The position numbers and the translations under genes were made by a program. From the NCBI GenBank assembly GCA_050287965.1, contig JBNKCX010000041.1:124001-188000 (forward strand): DNA of 64,000 nt, in the 5' to 3' direction. Each line of letters begins with the position of its first letter. The first letter of the stretch is position 1. This DNA is from CBFDBF01 sp050287965. GTDB lineage: Bacteria > Pseudomonadota > Gammaproteobacteria > Chromatiales > Chromatiaceae. The notes beneath the pieces are model-generated. The model did no database searches. It saw nothing but the letters and a program-made list of their open reading frames with translations, and was not told the origin of the DNA. This document shows, piece by piece, positions 42,703 to 51,174 of the stretch.

Positions 42703-43998
42703 TTGAACGATATCCCCCTGAGCATGCTGTTTGGCCTGCTCTTTTTACTAATTCTTCTTTCGGCCTTTTTCTCCGGTTCTGAAACGGCGCTGATGACGCT
42801 GAACCGTTACCGGTTGCATCATCTCAAAGATTCCGGTCACGCCGGAGCGGAACGGGCCCATCGTCTGCTGCAACGACCCGACCGCCTTATCGGTCTGATC
42901 CTGCTGGGGAACAATTTCGTCAACATACTTGCCTCCTCACTGGCGACCATCATCGCGCTCCGAATCGGCGGTGAAGGATCGATAGCCATCGCCGCCGGAC
43001 TTCTTACCCTGGTTATCCTGATCTTCGCCGAAGTGGCGCCGAAAACCCTTGCGGCTCTGCATCCCGAACGTCTCGCCTTTCCGGCCGCATGGGTCTACTC
43101 ACCGCTGCTCCATCCCTGGGCACCCACGCGCTGGCTGGTGTGGCTGGTGAACGGCATTGCCAACGGCATCCTGAAACGTTTCGGCGTGTCCCCGGAAGAC
43201 GGCACGGAACAGATCCTCAGTCAGGAAGAGCTACGTACCGTGGTCCTGGAAGCAGGAGCCATGATCCCCAAGCGGCACAAAAAAATGCTATTGAGCATCC
43301 TCGATCTGGGAAACGCGTCGGTGGAAGAAATCATGATCCCGCGCAACGAGGTCGATGGAGTGGACCTGGAAGAGCCTTTGGATGAGATCATTTCGCAGTT
43401 CCGAAACAGCCTCTATACCCGGGTTCCCATTTTCGAAGGGAGTATCGACAATGTCATCGGCATCGTCCATATCCGGAGTGCCATGAATGCGCTGGTCCAG
43501 GGCAATCTCACCAAAGAGGTTATACGCGAGATGGCGGAGGAACCCTATTACATCCCCGAGGGAACGCCCCTGAACAGGCAGTTGCTTAATTTCCAACGGG
43601 AAAAGCGCCACGTGGGATTGGTGGTCGATGAGTATGGAGACCTGCTCGGGCTGTTGACCCTTGCCGATGTATTGGAAGAGATCGTTGGAGAATTTACCAC
43701 CGACCCTTCCGACAGCATCCCAGACGTCCTGCCTCAGGAAGACGGCAGTTATCTGGTGGCCGGCAGCGCCAACGTGAAAGAACTGGTCAGGGTTTTCCAT
43801 TGGGACCTGCCGGTGGACGGGCCACGAACCATAAACGGTCTGATCATCGAATACCTGGAAACGATTCCGCAACCGGGAACCAGTCTGCTTCTCGCCGGTT
43901 ATCCTGTGGAAATCCTTCAACTTCAGGACAACGCGGTTAAGACCGTACGAATCCTGCCGCTACTTAGGAAAGAAGCGACCGATCAGGAACAGAAGTAA
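42703..43998 (+). CDS. CNNM/CorC-HlyC family membrane transporter
   Basis: 431 residues. DUF21/CNNM membrane domain (three to four helices, about 8-160, with SAFFSGSETALMTLNRYRL and the LGNNFVNI motif), two CBS domains (about 205-330; IMIPRNEVDGVDLEEPLDEII, VGLVVDEYGDLLGLLTLADVLEEIVGEF) and a C-terminal CorC/HlyC domain (about 345-425). Linked to magnesium or other cation efflux/homeostasis. Start taken as TTG because NDIPLS is conserved in relatives; ATG 42724 is an alternative. Divergent from the PilZ gene. Confidence 0.9.
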   Translation: MNDIPLSMLFGLLFLLILLSAFFSGSETALMTLNRYRLHHLKDSGHAGAERAHRLLQRPDRLIGLILLGNNFVNILASSLATIIALRIGGEGSIAIAAGLLTLVILIFAEVAPKTLAALHPERLAFPAAWVYSPLLHPWAPTRWLVWLVNGIANGILKRFGVSPEDGTEQILSQEELRTVVLEAGAMIPKRHKKMLLSILDLGNASVEEIMIPRNEVDGVDLEEPLDEIISQFRNSLYTRVPIFEGSIDNVIGIVHIRSAMNALVQGNLTKEVIREMAEEPYYIPEGTPLNRQLLNFQREKRHVGLVVDEYGDLLGLLTLADVLEEIVGEFTTDPSDSIPDVLPQEDGSYLVAGSANVKELVRVFHWDLPVDGPRTINGLIIEYLETIPQPGTSLLLAGYPVEILQLQDNAVKTVRILPLLRKEATDQEQK

Positions 43999-44010
43999 TG
44001 ACCCAACTCA

Positions 44011-44038
44011 TTGAACGGAATACAAAACCCGTTATACT
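44011..44038 (+). promoter_or_regulatory. sigma-70 promoter of the FHA gene, close to its start codon
   Basis: -35 TTGAAC (44011-44016), 16-base spacer, -10 TATACT (44033-44038). The first ATG of the FHA gene is only ten bases after the -10, so transcription would begin within about three bases of it. Confidence 0.6.
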
Positions 44039-44047
44039 TTTTTTGCT

Positions 44048-44425
44048 ATGAGCACTGTCCCCGAAACCCAACGACTACCGGGTGAAGACGCGATCGACCG
44101 GATCGTCAGTCGCATCGATTCGCTCCCTGCCGGATATCTCCAGGTGATGAATGGAGAACATCTTGGCCGCATCATTTTCCTGAACCGCTCCCTTACCCGG
44201 CTCGGTCTTTCCGGTGATGCCTGCGCCGTGGTCGCCCACCGCTCCGACGGTTATTACCTTTCTCATCTGGATGGAGAAAATCCACCGTCGCTGAACGGTG
44301 CTTCCATCGGTGATCGCACCATAAAACTGAAGAACGGAGACACCGTGGAGGTCCAGGGGATCTCCATGAAATTCCATGAAGGCATGCCCGGAACCCTGTC
44401 CAGCCGGGTTCGCTCAAAGGAGTAG
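44048..44425 (+). CDS. FHA-domain protein
   Basis: 125 residues with a Forkhead-associated beta-sandwich: GRIIFLNRSLTRLGLSGDACAVVAHRSDGYYLSHLDG, broken here after residue 20, then LNGASIGDRTIKLKNGDTVEV. The phosphothreonine-binding Ser/Arg/Asn triad is altered (the GR and NG pieces remain), so binding may be non-canonical. If the ATG at 44048 is used there is no ribosome site and the mRNA would be essentially leaderless; an internal ATG at codon 34 is an alternative. Followed by a PilZ gene. Confidence 0.75.
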   Translation: MSTVPETQRLPGEDAIDRIVSRIDSLPAGYLQVMNGEHLGRIIFLNRSLTRLGLSGDACAVVAHRSDGYYLSHLDGENPPSLNGASIGDRTIKLKNGDTVEVQGISMKFHEGMPGTLSSRVRSKE

Positions 44426-44432
44426 CGCTTGC

Positions 44433-44798
44433 ATGAATGACGAAACACACGAGGAGCGGCGCCATTTTCATCGTGTCCTGTTCGACGCCCAGGCCAACCT
44501 GCGACTTGGCGACAAAGATCACCTGGCCAAGCTGGTGGACGTCTCCCTCAACGGAGCCCTGGTAAAAAGACCGGAATCGTGGAGCGGCAAGGTCGGAGAC
44601 GATGTAACCCTGAGCATTCCGCTGGACGAACAGCAGACAATCACCATGCGCACCATGGTAACCCACATGATAGGGGAGTATTTGGGGCTGCGCTGCCATC
44701 ATATAGACATGGACAGCATCACCCACCTGCGTCGCCTGGTGGAGCTCAACCTCGCGGACGCGCATCTCCTGGAGCGGGACCTGGAGGCGCTGGGGTAG
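44433..44798 (+). CDS. PilZ-domain c-di-GMP-binding protein
   Basis: 121 residues, a single PilZ domain. The RxxxR motif is ERRHFHR (residues 7-13) and the second motif is DVSLNGALV, matching DxSxxG; these are the known c-di-GMP contacts. Start ATG at 44433 is supported by AAGGAG ten bases upstream. Lies seven bases after the FHA gene and probably shares its transcript. Likely partner unknown. Confidence 0.88.
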   Translation: MNDETHEERRHFHRVLFDAQANLRLGDKDHLAKLVDVSLNGALVKRPESWSGKVGDDVTLSIPLDEQQTITMRTMVTHMIGEYLGLRCHHIDMDSITHLRRLVELNLADAHLLERDLEALG

Positions 44799-44824
44799 AT
44801 TCTCCCGGACCTCTGGAATAAAAC

Positions 44825-44904
44825 AGAGGCGCAGAGCATTTACAGAAACAAACAGAAACAGCTTTGCGCCTCCGCGCCTTTGCGTTCTCTGCGTTCTCTG
44901 CGTT
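44825..44904. repeat. inverted plus 9-bp-period GC-rich repeat downstream of the PilZ gene
   Basis: AGAGGCGCAGAG (44825-44836) is inverted to CTTTGCGCCTC (44862-44872). Directly after comes a 9-base-period stretch (about TTTGCGCCT ... TTTGCGTTC TCTGCGTTC TCTGCGTTA, to 44904). It fills the convergent PilZ/radA gap. Sequences of the GCGTTCTCTGCGTT type recur in many bacterial genomes; function unknown. Confidence 0.55.
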
Positions 44905-44939
44905 AAGTACTCGGGCTTTGTGGAAGCTGGGTACAGTTA

Positions 44940-46307
44940 TCAGATAACGTCCAGCAACTGGGACAGACGATCCACGGCGATCACCTCCAGTCCCGTTATC
45001 TTCTTCCTGGGCGCATTGGCCCGGGGCACGACAGCCCGCCGAAAACCGTGTTTGGCCGCTTCCTGCAGGCGCTCCTGGCCGTTGGGAACCGGGCGAATCT
45101 CTCCCGCCAGACCGACTTCGCCGAAGGCGACCATATCCCGCGCCACGCTACGGTCGCGAAAACTGGAAAGAACCGCCATCAGCACCGCGAGATCCGCTGC
45201 AGTTTCCGTGATGCGCACGCCACCTACCACATTGACATAGACATCCTGGCCATACATGGCCACCCCGCCATGGCGATGCAATACCGCCAGCAGCATGTTC
45301 AGACGGTTTTGCTCCAGTCCCAGGGTCACCCGCCGCGGATTTGCCAAGGGGCTTTCGTCCACCAGGGACTGCACCTCCACCAACAGCGGTCGGCTGCCCT
45401 CGCGGGTAACCAGGATGGCGCTGCCCGCTACCTCTTCGTGATGACGTGAGAGAAAGATGGCCGATGGATTGCTCACTTCGCGCAGACCCTTGTCGGTCAT
45501 GGCAAAGACCCCGAGCTCGTTCACCGCGCCGAAGCGGTTTTTGATGGCGCGGATGAGACGGAACTGGCTGCCTGACTCCCCTTCGAAATAGAGCACCGTA
45601 TCCACCATGTGCTCCAGCACCCGGGGCCCCGCCAGGGTTCCCTCCTTGGTAACGTGACCCACCAGGAAAATGGTGGTGCCTGTCTGTTTGGCGAAACGCA
45701 CCAGTTGTGCGGTAGCCTCCCGCACCTGTGCCACCGCTCCGGGCGCCGACTGCAGCAGCTCGGTGTAGACGGTCTGGATGGAGTCGATCACCATTACATC
45801 CGGCCGTTCCTTTGCCGCCAGCCCCAGGATCCGTTCCACACAGGTCTCGGCCAACAGCCGTAACCGGTCACAGGGAAGCCCCAGCCGCCTGGCCCGCAGA
45901 CTGATCTGCTCCGGGGATTCCTCGCCACTGACATAGAGGGTTGCGATCGGCTCGGGGAGCTGCGCCAGGGTCTGCAGCAGGAGGGTTGATTTGCCTATCC
46001 CCGGGTCGCCCCCGATAAGCACCACGGACCCGGCCACCAGTCCGCCCCCCAACACCCGGTCCAGTTCATCGGTTCCGGTGGGCACGCCCTGTTGGCCATC
46101 CGGCTCTATCTCCGCCAGCGAGCGAATACGCGCCTGGCCGGCATCTCCCGCATATCCGGCGAACCGCCCGCCTTTGGCCGGAGAGCTCTCATCCGGAACC
46201 TCTTCCAGGGTATTCCAGGCCTGGCAATCCGGACACTGCCCGACCCACTTGGGAGACTGGCCGCCACAGGCGGAACAGACGTATACGGTTTTTCCACCCT
46301 TGCCCAT
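44940..46307 (-). CDS. radA: DNA repair protein RadA (Sms)
   Basis: 455 residues. N-terminal zinc finger CSACGGQSPKWVGQCPDC (about 10-27), RecA-like ATPase with Walker A GGDPGIGKSTLLLQ near 98, the RadA-specific KNRFG motif (about 255), and a C-terminal Lon-protease-like domain. Helps process recombination intermediates (branch migration). Last gene of the rnr-to-radA run; 26 bases separate its start from the alr stop. Confidence 0.96.
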   Translation of the reverse strand: MGKGGKTVYVCSACGGQSPKWVGQCPDCQAWNTLEEVPDESSPAKGGRFAGYAGDAGQARIRSLAEIEPDGQQGVPTGTDELDRVLGGGLVAGSVVLIGGDPGIGKSTLLLQTLAQLPEPIATLYVSGEESPEQISLRARRLGLPCDRLRLLAETCVERILGLAAKERPDVMVIDSIQTVYTELLQSAPGAVAQVREATAQLVRFAKQTGTTIFLVGHVTKEGTLAGPRVLEHMVDTVLYFEGESGSQFRLIRAIKNRFGAVNELGVFAMTDKGLREVSNPSAIFLSRHHEEVAGSAILVTREGSRPLLVEVQSLVDESPLANPRRVTLGLEQNRLNMLLAVLHRHGGVAMYGQDVYVNVVGGVRITETAADLAVLMAVLSSFRDRSVARDMVAFGEVGLAGEIRPVPNGQERLQEAAKHGFRRAVVPRANAPRKKITGLEVIAVDRLSQLLDVI

Positions 46308-46333
46308 GAGTAACTACCTGCCGGTATGACCGA

Positions 46334-47428
46334 TCAGGTGTCTGTATCCTTATCTGTCTCGATCATTTTCACGCGACGGGCAACGCCGCAGAGCAGTTGA
46401 TAGGGGATGGTGTCGGCGGCGCGGGCGACTTCCTCCACCGGCAGTCCTTCACCCCACAGGACCACCGGGTCCCCCACCCGTACCCCAGGCTGGGTACGCA
46501 GATCTACCGTAATGGAATCCATGGAGACCCTGCCCACCAACGGAACTCTATGCCCGTTGACCAGAACCGGGGTTCCAAATGCAGCATGCCGCGGATAACC
46601 GTCTCCATAGCCGATGGCGATGACACCTACGTTCATATCTTCGGGACAGTGCCAACTGCCGCCGTAACCGATGCCGTCACCCTTGCGGTAATGGTTCACT
46701 GCGATCACTCGGCTGCGCAGGGTCATCACCGGCAGCAGCCCGTCATCTTCCGCGGTGCGGTTCAGGAAGGGCGATACCCCGTACAACATGATGCCGGGCC
46801 GGACCCATTCGGTGTGGGACTCCTTCCAACCGAGAACCCCACCAGAGTTGGCGCTGCAGGCATCGGTGCCGAATTCCCGCACCAACTCACGGAATACCTG
46901 CAGTTGCCGGGCTGTCGCCGGGTCGGAAAGATCATCCGCGTTGGCGAGATGGGTCATCAACCGCACTTCGCCCTTCACCGCCGTACAGCTCGAGAGACGC
47001 CGGAACACCGTCGTCGCCTCTTCCGGCGCAATACCGAGCCGGTGCATACCGGTATCCAGTTTCAGCCAGCAGGTAACGGCACGGGTAGAATCCAGTTGCT
47101 CCAACTGTTCAACTTGTCCCCGCTCATGGATAACCAGCTCCAGATCGTGGTCGGCCGCCGCCACCAGGTCCTCCTGGTCGAAAAATCCTTCCAGGATGGC
47201 AATCGGCCGTTTCTCACCGGCCTCGCGCAGCGTGACACCTTCATTGACGCGTGCCACCGCCAAGGCGTCGGCTTCGTTCAGTGCCGCGGCTACGCGCAAC
47301 ATGCCGTGGCCGTAGCCGTTGGCCTTGATAACCGCCATGACACGGCTATGGGGCGCCGCCTCTCTTACCCTTTGCAGATTGTGGCGAAGAGCGGAGAGAT
47401 CGATCAGGGCACTAGGATCATGACCCAT
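46334..47428 (-). CDS. alr: alanine racemase
   Basis: PLP-dependent enzyme of 364 residues making D-alanine for peptidoglycan. Lys in VIKANGYGHG (PLP Schiff base, about residue 34), SMDSITVDL near 270 and catalytic Tyr in GYGGSW/IMLYGVSPF. The ATG at 47428 shares its A with the dnaB stop (TGATG) and follows GAGGG; a TTG one codon earlier is also in frame. Placed directly after dnaB, a conserved gammaproteobacterial pairing. Confidence 0.95.
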   Translation of the reverse strand: MGHDPSALIDLSALRHNLQRVREAAPHSRVMAVIKANGYGHGMLRVAAALNEADALAVARVNEGVTLREAGEKRPIAILEGFFDQEDLVAAADHDLELVIHERGQVEQLEQLDSTRAVTCWLKLDTGMHRLGIAPEEATTVFRRLSSCTAVKGEVRLMTHLANADDLSDPATARQLQVFRELVREFGTDACSANSGGVLGWKESHTEWVRPGIMLYGVSPFLNRTAEDDGLLPVMTLRSRVIAVNHYRKGDGIGYGGSWHCPEDMNVGVIAIGYGDGYPRHAAFGTPVLVNGHRVPLVGRVSMDSITVDLRTQPGVRVGDPVVLWGEGLPVEEVARAADTIPYQLLCGVARRVKMIETDKDTDT

Positions 47429-48831
47429 CAATAACCCTCGTCTCCATAGACGTCATCAATGAAGTTCTCGAACTTGGTGTATTTTCCGAGGAAGGTCAGC
47501 CGGGTGGTGCCGATGGGACCGTTACGCTGTTTACCGATGATGATCTCCGCGATTCCCCGGTCAGGGCTCTCTTCGTTATAGACCTCATCACGATAAATGA
47601 ACACAATCAGGTCGGCGTCCTGCTCAATAGCCCCGGACTCGCGCAGATCCGACATGATCGGGCGTTTATTTGTGCGCTGTTCCAGGCTGCGGTTTAGCTG
47701 TGAGAGAGCGATCACTGGTACATGAAGCTCTTTCGCCAGCGCTTTCAGAGAACGGGAGATGGCTGAGATCTCGTTAGTGCGATTCTCCCCCTCACCCGGC
47801 GCCTGCATCAGCTGCAGATAATCGATCACGATCAGACCCAGGTCGCCATGTTCCCGTTTCAGCCGTCTGGCCTTGGCTCGCACCTCGGTGGGAGTGAGGG
47901 CGGCGCTATCATCTATATAGAGCGGCGCATCCGCCAGGATACTCACGGCGGAAGTCAGGCGGGGCCACTCGTCATCCTCCAGCTTTCCGGTACGCACCCG
48001 ATGCTGATCGATACGCCCGAGGGACGACATCATGCGCATGGCCAGAGCATCTCCCGGCATCTCCATACTGAATACCGCCACCGGCACCTTATTATGGATC
48101 GCCACGTTCTCCGCAATATTCATGGCAAAGGTGGTCTTCCCCATGGAGGGCCGGCCCGCGACGACGATGAGATCGGCCGGCTGCAGCCCGGAGGTCATAT
48201 CATCGAAATCGGAAAAACCGGAACCGAGCCCGGTGATGTGTTCATCCCGTTGAAACAGGGTCTCGATGCGATCCACCGCCCTGGTAAGCAGTACCTTGAT
48301 GGGGTCGAAACCACCGGTTCCGCGGGACCGCTGTTCGGCGATCTGAAACACCTTCTGCTCCGCTTCATCCAGCAGTTGCACGCTGGAGCGTCCTTCCGGA
48401 CGGAAGCCCCGATCGGCGATCTCGGTACCCACGCGTATCAGCTGACGCATCACCGAGTGCTCCCGCACGATATCGGCATAAGCGCGGATGTTGGCGGCGC
48501 TGGGGGTATCCTTGGCCAGGTTACCGAGATAGGCCAGACCCCCGGCGTCCTGCAGAACACCCTCCTTTTCCAGTTCCTCGGAGAGGGTGACCACGTCGAA
48601 CGGCTTATTGTGTTCCGCCAGTCTCTCGATAGCGTTGAAAATCAACTGATGCTCGCGACGATAGAAATCATGTCCGCCGATCCGGTCGGCGATCTGATCC
48701 CAGGCCTGGTTATCCAGCATCAGGCCCCCGAGCACCGACTGCTCTCCCTGGACCGAGTGGGGCGGAATCCGCAACATGTCCATCGCTGTTTCAGCGTCTG
48801 GGGGGCTGGTGGGAAAGACCGGTTTTTGCAT
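47428..48831 (-). CDS. dnaB: replicative DNA helicase DnaB
   Basis: 467 residues, full length. N-terminal primase-binding domain (HSVQGEQSVLGGLMLD ...), RecA-type helicase domain with Walker A VVAGRPSMGKTTFAMNIA near 215 and the DnaB motif LIVIDYLQLM near 330. Hexameric helicase of the replication fork. No intein insertion. Preceded by the rplI terminator, so it has its own transcript start. Confidence 0.97.
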   Translation of the reverse strand: MQKPVFPTSPPDAETAMDMLRIPPHSVQGEQSVLGGLMLDNQAWDQIADRIGGHDFYRREHQLIFNAIERLAEHNKPFDVVTLSEELEKEGVLQDAGGLAYLGNLAKDTPSAANIRAYADIVREHSVMRQLIRVGTEIADRGFRPEGRSSVQLLDEAEQKVFQIAEQRSRGTGGFDPIKVLLTRAVDRIETLFQRDEHITGLGSGFSDFDDMTSGLQPADLIVVAGRPSMGKTTFAMNIAENVAIHNKVPVAVFSMEMPGDALAMRMMSSLGRIDQHRVRTGKLEDDEWPRLTSAVSILADAPLYIDDSAALTPTEVRAKARRLKREHGDLGLIVIDYLQLMQAPGEGENRTNEISAISRSLKALAKELHVPVIALSQLNRSLEQRTNKRPIMSDLRESGAIEQDADLIVFIYRDEVYNEESPDRGIAEIIIGKQRNGPIGTTRLTFLGKYTKFENFIDDVYGDEGY

Positions 48832-48880
48832 GCTGTTTCAGGACAAAGAAATCGGACTGGGACGACATACTAGCACAAAA

Positions 48881-48920
48881 AAAAACCGGGCTTGGGAAAG
48901 AAATCCCAAGCCCGGTTTTT
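48881..48920 (-). terminator. rho-independent terminator after rplI
   Basis: Perfect 16-bp stem (48881-48896 and 48905-48920, sequences AAAAACCGGGCTTGGG and its complement) with an 8-base loop, followed on the minus strand by a run of T. Lies 12 bases after the rplI stop codon. Ends the rpsF-rpsR-rplI transcript before dnaB. Confidence 0.92.
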
Positions 48921-48932
48921 AGCTGTTATGCC

Positions 48933-49385
48933 TTACTCTTTTTCCGGCACGATCGATAGTTTCAGAGTGGTGTCCACATCGGAATGGAGGTGGATCTGAA
49001 CCTCGAAATCGCCGACGACGTGGAACGGGCCCTCGGGAAGCCTGATCTCCCGCCGCTCCAGCTCCACACCGGCTGCATTGACCGCTTCCGCGATATCGGC
49101 GGTACCGACGGAACCGAACAGCCTGCCCTCATCACCTGCCTTGGCCGGTATGGTGATGTTCAGGGCCTCGATCTTGGCCTTGCGTTCCTCGGCCGTAGCC
49201 AGGATCGCCGCCGCCTCCTTCTCCAGTTCGGCACGACGGGCTTCAAAGGCGGCCAGGTTTTCCTGGGAGGCCGGTATGGCCCGCCCGGTCGGGACCAGAT
49301 AGTTGCGGCCGTAGCCGGACTTGACGGTCACCTTGTCCCCAAGGCCACCGAGGTTTTCAATCTTTTTTAGTAAAATAACTTCCAT
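48933..49385 (-). CDS. rplI: 50S ribosomal protein L9
   Basis: 150 residues, full length. N-terminal rRNA-binding domain (MEVILLKKIENLGGLGDKVTVKSGYGRNYLVPTGRAI, cut after residue 20) joined by a long charged helix (AELEKEAAAILATAEERKAKIE) to the C-terminal domain. Last gene of the rpsF operon, followed by a strong terminator. Confidence 0.97.
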   Translation of the reverse strand: MEVILLKKIENLGGLGDKVTVKSGYGRNYLVPTGRAIPASQENLAAFEARRAELEKEAAAILATAEERKAKIEALNITIPAKAGDEGRLFGSVGTADIAEAVNAAGVELERREIRLPEGPFHVVGDFEVQIHLHSDVDTTLKLSIVPEKE

Positions 49386-49408
49386 CTTGGGTGCCCCTCG
49401 GTCAACTA

Positions 49409-49633
49409 TCAGTGTTTATCGGTATAAGGCAGAAGCGCCAGAAAGCGGGCCCGCTTGATAGCGGTGGCCAGTTGACGCTGATAGCGTGCCTTGGTTCCGG
49501 TAATACGGCTGGGAACGATCTTGCCGCTCTCACTGATAAAGGCCTTAAGCAGGTTCAGATCCTTGTAATCAACTTCATTGATCTTTTCTGCCGTGAATCT
49601 GCAGTATCTTCTGCGACGAAAATAGCGTGACAT
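49409..49633 (-). CDS. rpsR: 30S ribosomal protein S18
   Basis: 74 residues with the S18 core YKDLNLLKAFISESGKIVPSRITGTKARYQRQLATAIKRARFLALLPY (shown in pieces here: DYKDLNLLKAFISESGKIVP). N-terminus MSRYFRRRRYCRF is normal for proteobacteria. Middle gene of the rpsF-rpsR-rplI operon. Confidence 0.96.
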   Translation of the reverse strand: MSRYFRRRRYCRFTAEKINEVDYKDLNLLKAFISESGKIVPSRITGTKARYQRQLATAIKRARFLALLPYTDKH

Positions 49634-49695
49634 TTTAGTTCCTCGAATTCTTCAGATTGGATCCGGCCGCACTTTCGGCCCTGGATCTGTATGGA

Positions 49696-50100
49696 TCAGT
49701 CGTCTTCCTCTTCGGACTCCTCGTCCAGATCAGGTTCGCTGACATCCTCGACATCCTCGCGAGCCCGCTCTTCGCGTTCTTCGCTGGACTTTGCCAGCGA
49801 TGACGCCTCGGTGATGGCCTGCTTACGCTTTATAACCAGGTTACGCAGAACCGCGTCATTAAAACGGAATGCGTTTTCCAGCTCCGAAAGCACCTCGCCA
49901 TCGCACTCGATATTCATGAGCACGTAATGGGCCTTGTGCAGTTTCTGGATGGGATAGGCGAGCTGACGACGTCCCCAGTCTTCCAGGCGATGGATCTTGC
50001 CCTCTTTGGATTCGATGATCGAACGGTATCGGTCGATCATACCGGGAACCTGCTCACTCTGGTCCGGATGGACCATGAACACAACTTCGTAATGTCTCAT
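49696..50100 (-). CDS. rpsF: 30S ribosomal protein S6
   Basis: 134 residues. S6 core MRHYEVVFMVHPDQSEQVPG ... DWGRRQLAYPIQKLHKAHYV, then an acidic C-terminal tail (ESEEEDD) of the type modified by RimK-like ligases in other species. ATG preceded by AAGGGG. First gene of the operon, transcribed from the promoter at 50187-50215. Confidence 0.96.
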   Translation of the reverse strand: MRHYEVVFMVHPDQSEQVPGMIDRYRSIIESKEGKIHRLEDWGRRQLAYPIQKLHKAHYVLMNIECDGEVLSELENAFRFNDAVLRNLVIKRKQAITEASSLAKSSEEREERAREDVEDVSEPDLDEESEEEDD

Positions 50101-50186
50101 TTTTGCCCCTTATGGATAAACAGCCTCCCGCCTGTAGCGGTGAAGCAAGGAGTTGGTGCGGTATTCCCCACACCGGGAAGCCGCGC

Positions 50187-50215
50187 ATATTACCTTGAAC
50201 AGGGAGCCTATGCAA
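50187..50215 (-). promoter_or_regulatory. sigma-70 promoter of the rpsF ribosomal operon
   Basis: Minus strand: -35 TTGCAT, exact 17-base spacer, -10 TAATAT, then a G+C-only discriminator (GCGCGGC). This GC-rich block just downstream of the -10 is typical of growth-rate/ppGpp-controlled ribosomal promoters. Leader of about 80 bases before the rpsF ATG. Confidence 0.7.
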
Positions 50216-50285
50216 CGGATATTGCAGGATTTTTTCGCTCGGCAGGTTTTGTTTACGCTGGATGGCGATTTGATATCAATCACCC

Positions 50286-50340
50286 CCTCTAGCCCCCCTG
50301 AAAGGGGGAGAACCGCGTACGCCCCCCCTCCAGGGGGGGC
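50286..50340. terminator. tandem GC hairpins after rlmB (possible terminator)
   Basis: Hairpin 1: CCCCC(C)TGAAAGGGGG at about 50293-50308. Hairpin 2: perfect GCCCCCCC (50321-50328) / GGGGGGGC (50333-50340) with a four-base loop TCCA. They start 11 bases past the rlmB stop. No T-run, so termination is only plausible. Confidence 0.45.
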
Positions 50341-50350
50341 AACCGGGGGA

Positions 50351-51100
50351 TCACCGGGCGTTACGTTGGCGCACGGCCTCGAACAGGCATATCCCAGTCG
50401 CTACTGAGACGTTCAGGCTCTCCACCGACCCGACCATAGGCAGACAAACCAGGGCGTCGCAGGCCTCGCGGGTAAGGCGCCGCATCCCCTTCTCCTCCGC
50501 CCCCATCACCAGGGCCAGCGGACCCTTCAGGTCCGCGTTGTAGACCGGAGTATCAGCCTCTCCCGCGGTACCGACGATCCACACCCCAGCCTCTTCCTGC
50601 AACCAGCGCAGGGTCCGCGCGAGGTTGGTCACCTGTACAAAAGGGGTGGTTTCCGCCGCCCCGCTGGCCACCTTACAGGCGGTGGGGGTAAGACCTACGG
50701 AACGATCCTTGGGGGCGATCACCGCATGCACGCCGGCGGCATCGGCACTGCGCAGGCAGGCTCCGAGGTTGTGGGGATCCTGGACGCCGTCCAGGACCAG
50801 GAGAAACGGCGGCCCTTCCAGCTCCTGCACCAAGGCCTTGAGGGTGGATTCATCCAATGCCGCCGGCACCCGGGAATGGGCAATCACCCCTTGGTGATTG
50901 ATATCCGGCTGCAGGGTGTTCAGTTCCTCCCGGGAGACATAATGCACCGGCACACCCGCCGTCCGGGCCAGATCGACGATCTCGCTGATCCGGCGATCCT
51001 TACGCCGGGCCTCCACCCAAATCTGCTCCACCGAATCGCCCCCGTGTTTCAGAGCGGTGCGCACAGCATGGAATCCGACGACTGTCTGCTTCTCTGGCAT
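50351..51100 (-). CDS. rlmB: 23S rRNA 2'-O-methyltransferase RlmB (Gm2251)
   Basis: SpoU-family methyltransferase of 249 residues with an N-terminal SpoU substrate-binding domain (MPEKQTVVGFHAVRTALKHGG) and the knotted SAM domain: PPFLLVLDGVQDPHNLGACLRSADAAG (motif 1), VMGAEEKGMRRL (motif 2) and LPMVGSVESLNVSVATGICLFE (motif 3). Methylates G2251 of 23S rRNA. Downstream of rnr on the same strand, the standard arrangement in Gammaproteobacteria. Confidence 0.95.
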   Translation of the reverse strand: MPEKQTVVGFHAVRTALKHGGDSVEQIWVEARRKDRRISEIVDLARTAGVPVHYVSREELNTLQPDINHQGVIAHSRVPAALDESTLKALVQELEGPPFLLVLDGVQDPHNLGACLRSADAAGVHAVIAPKDRSVGLTPTACKVASGAAETTPFVQVTNLARTLRWLQEEAGVWIVGTAGEADTPVYNADLKGPLALVMGAEEKGMRRLTREACDALVCLPMVGSVESLNVSVATGICLFEAVRQRNAR

Positions 51101-51174
51101 GGTGTGTATGTAACCGTAATTTTGCGAAGAGCCGTGCAGCTCCCCCTTCAGCAGGACATGAATTCCAATAAATC

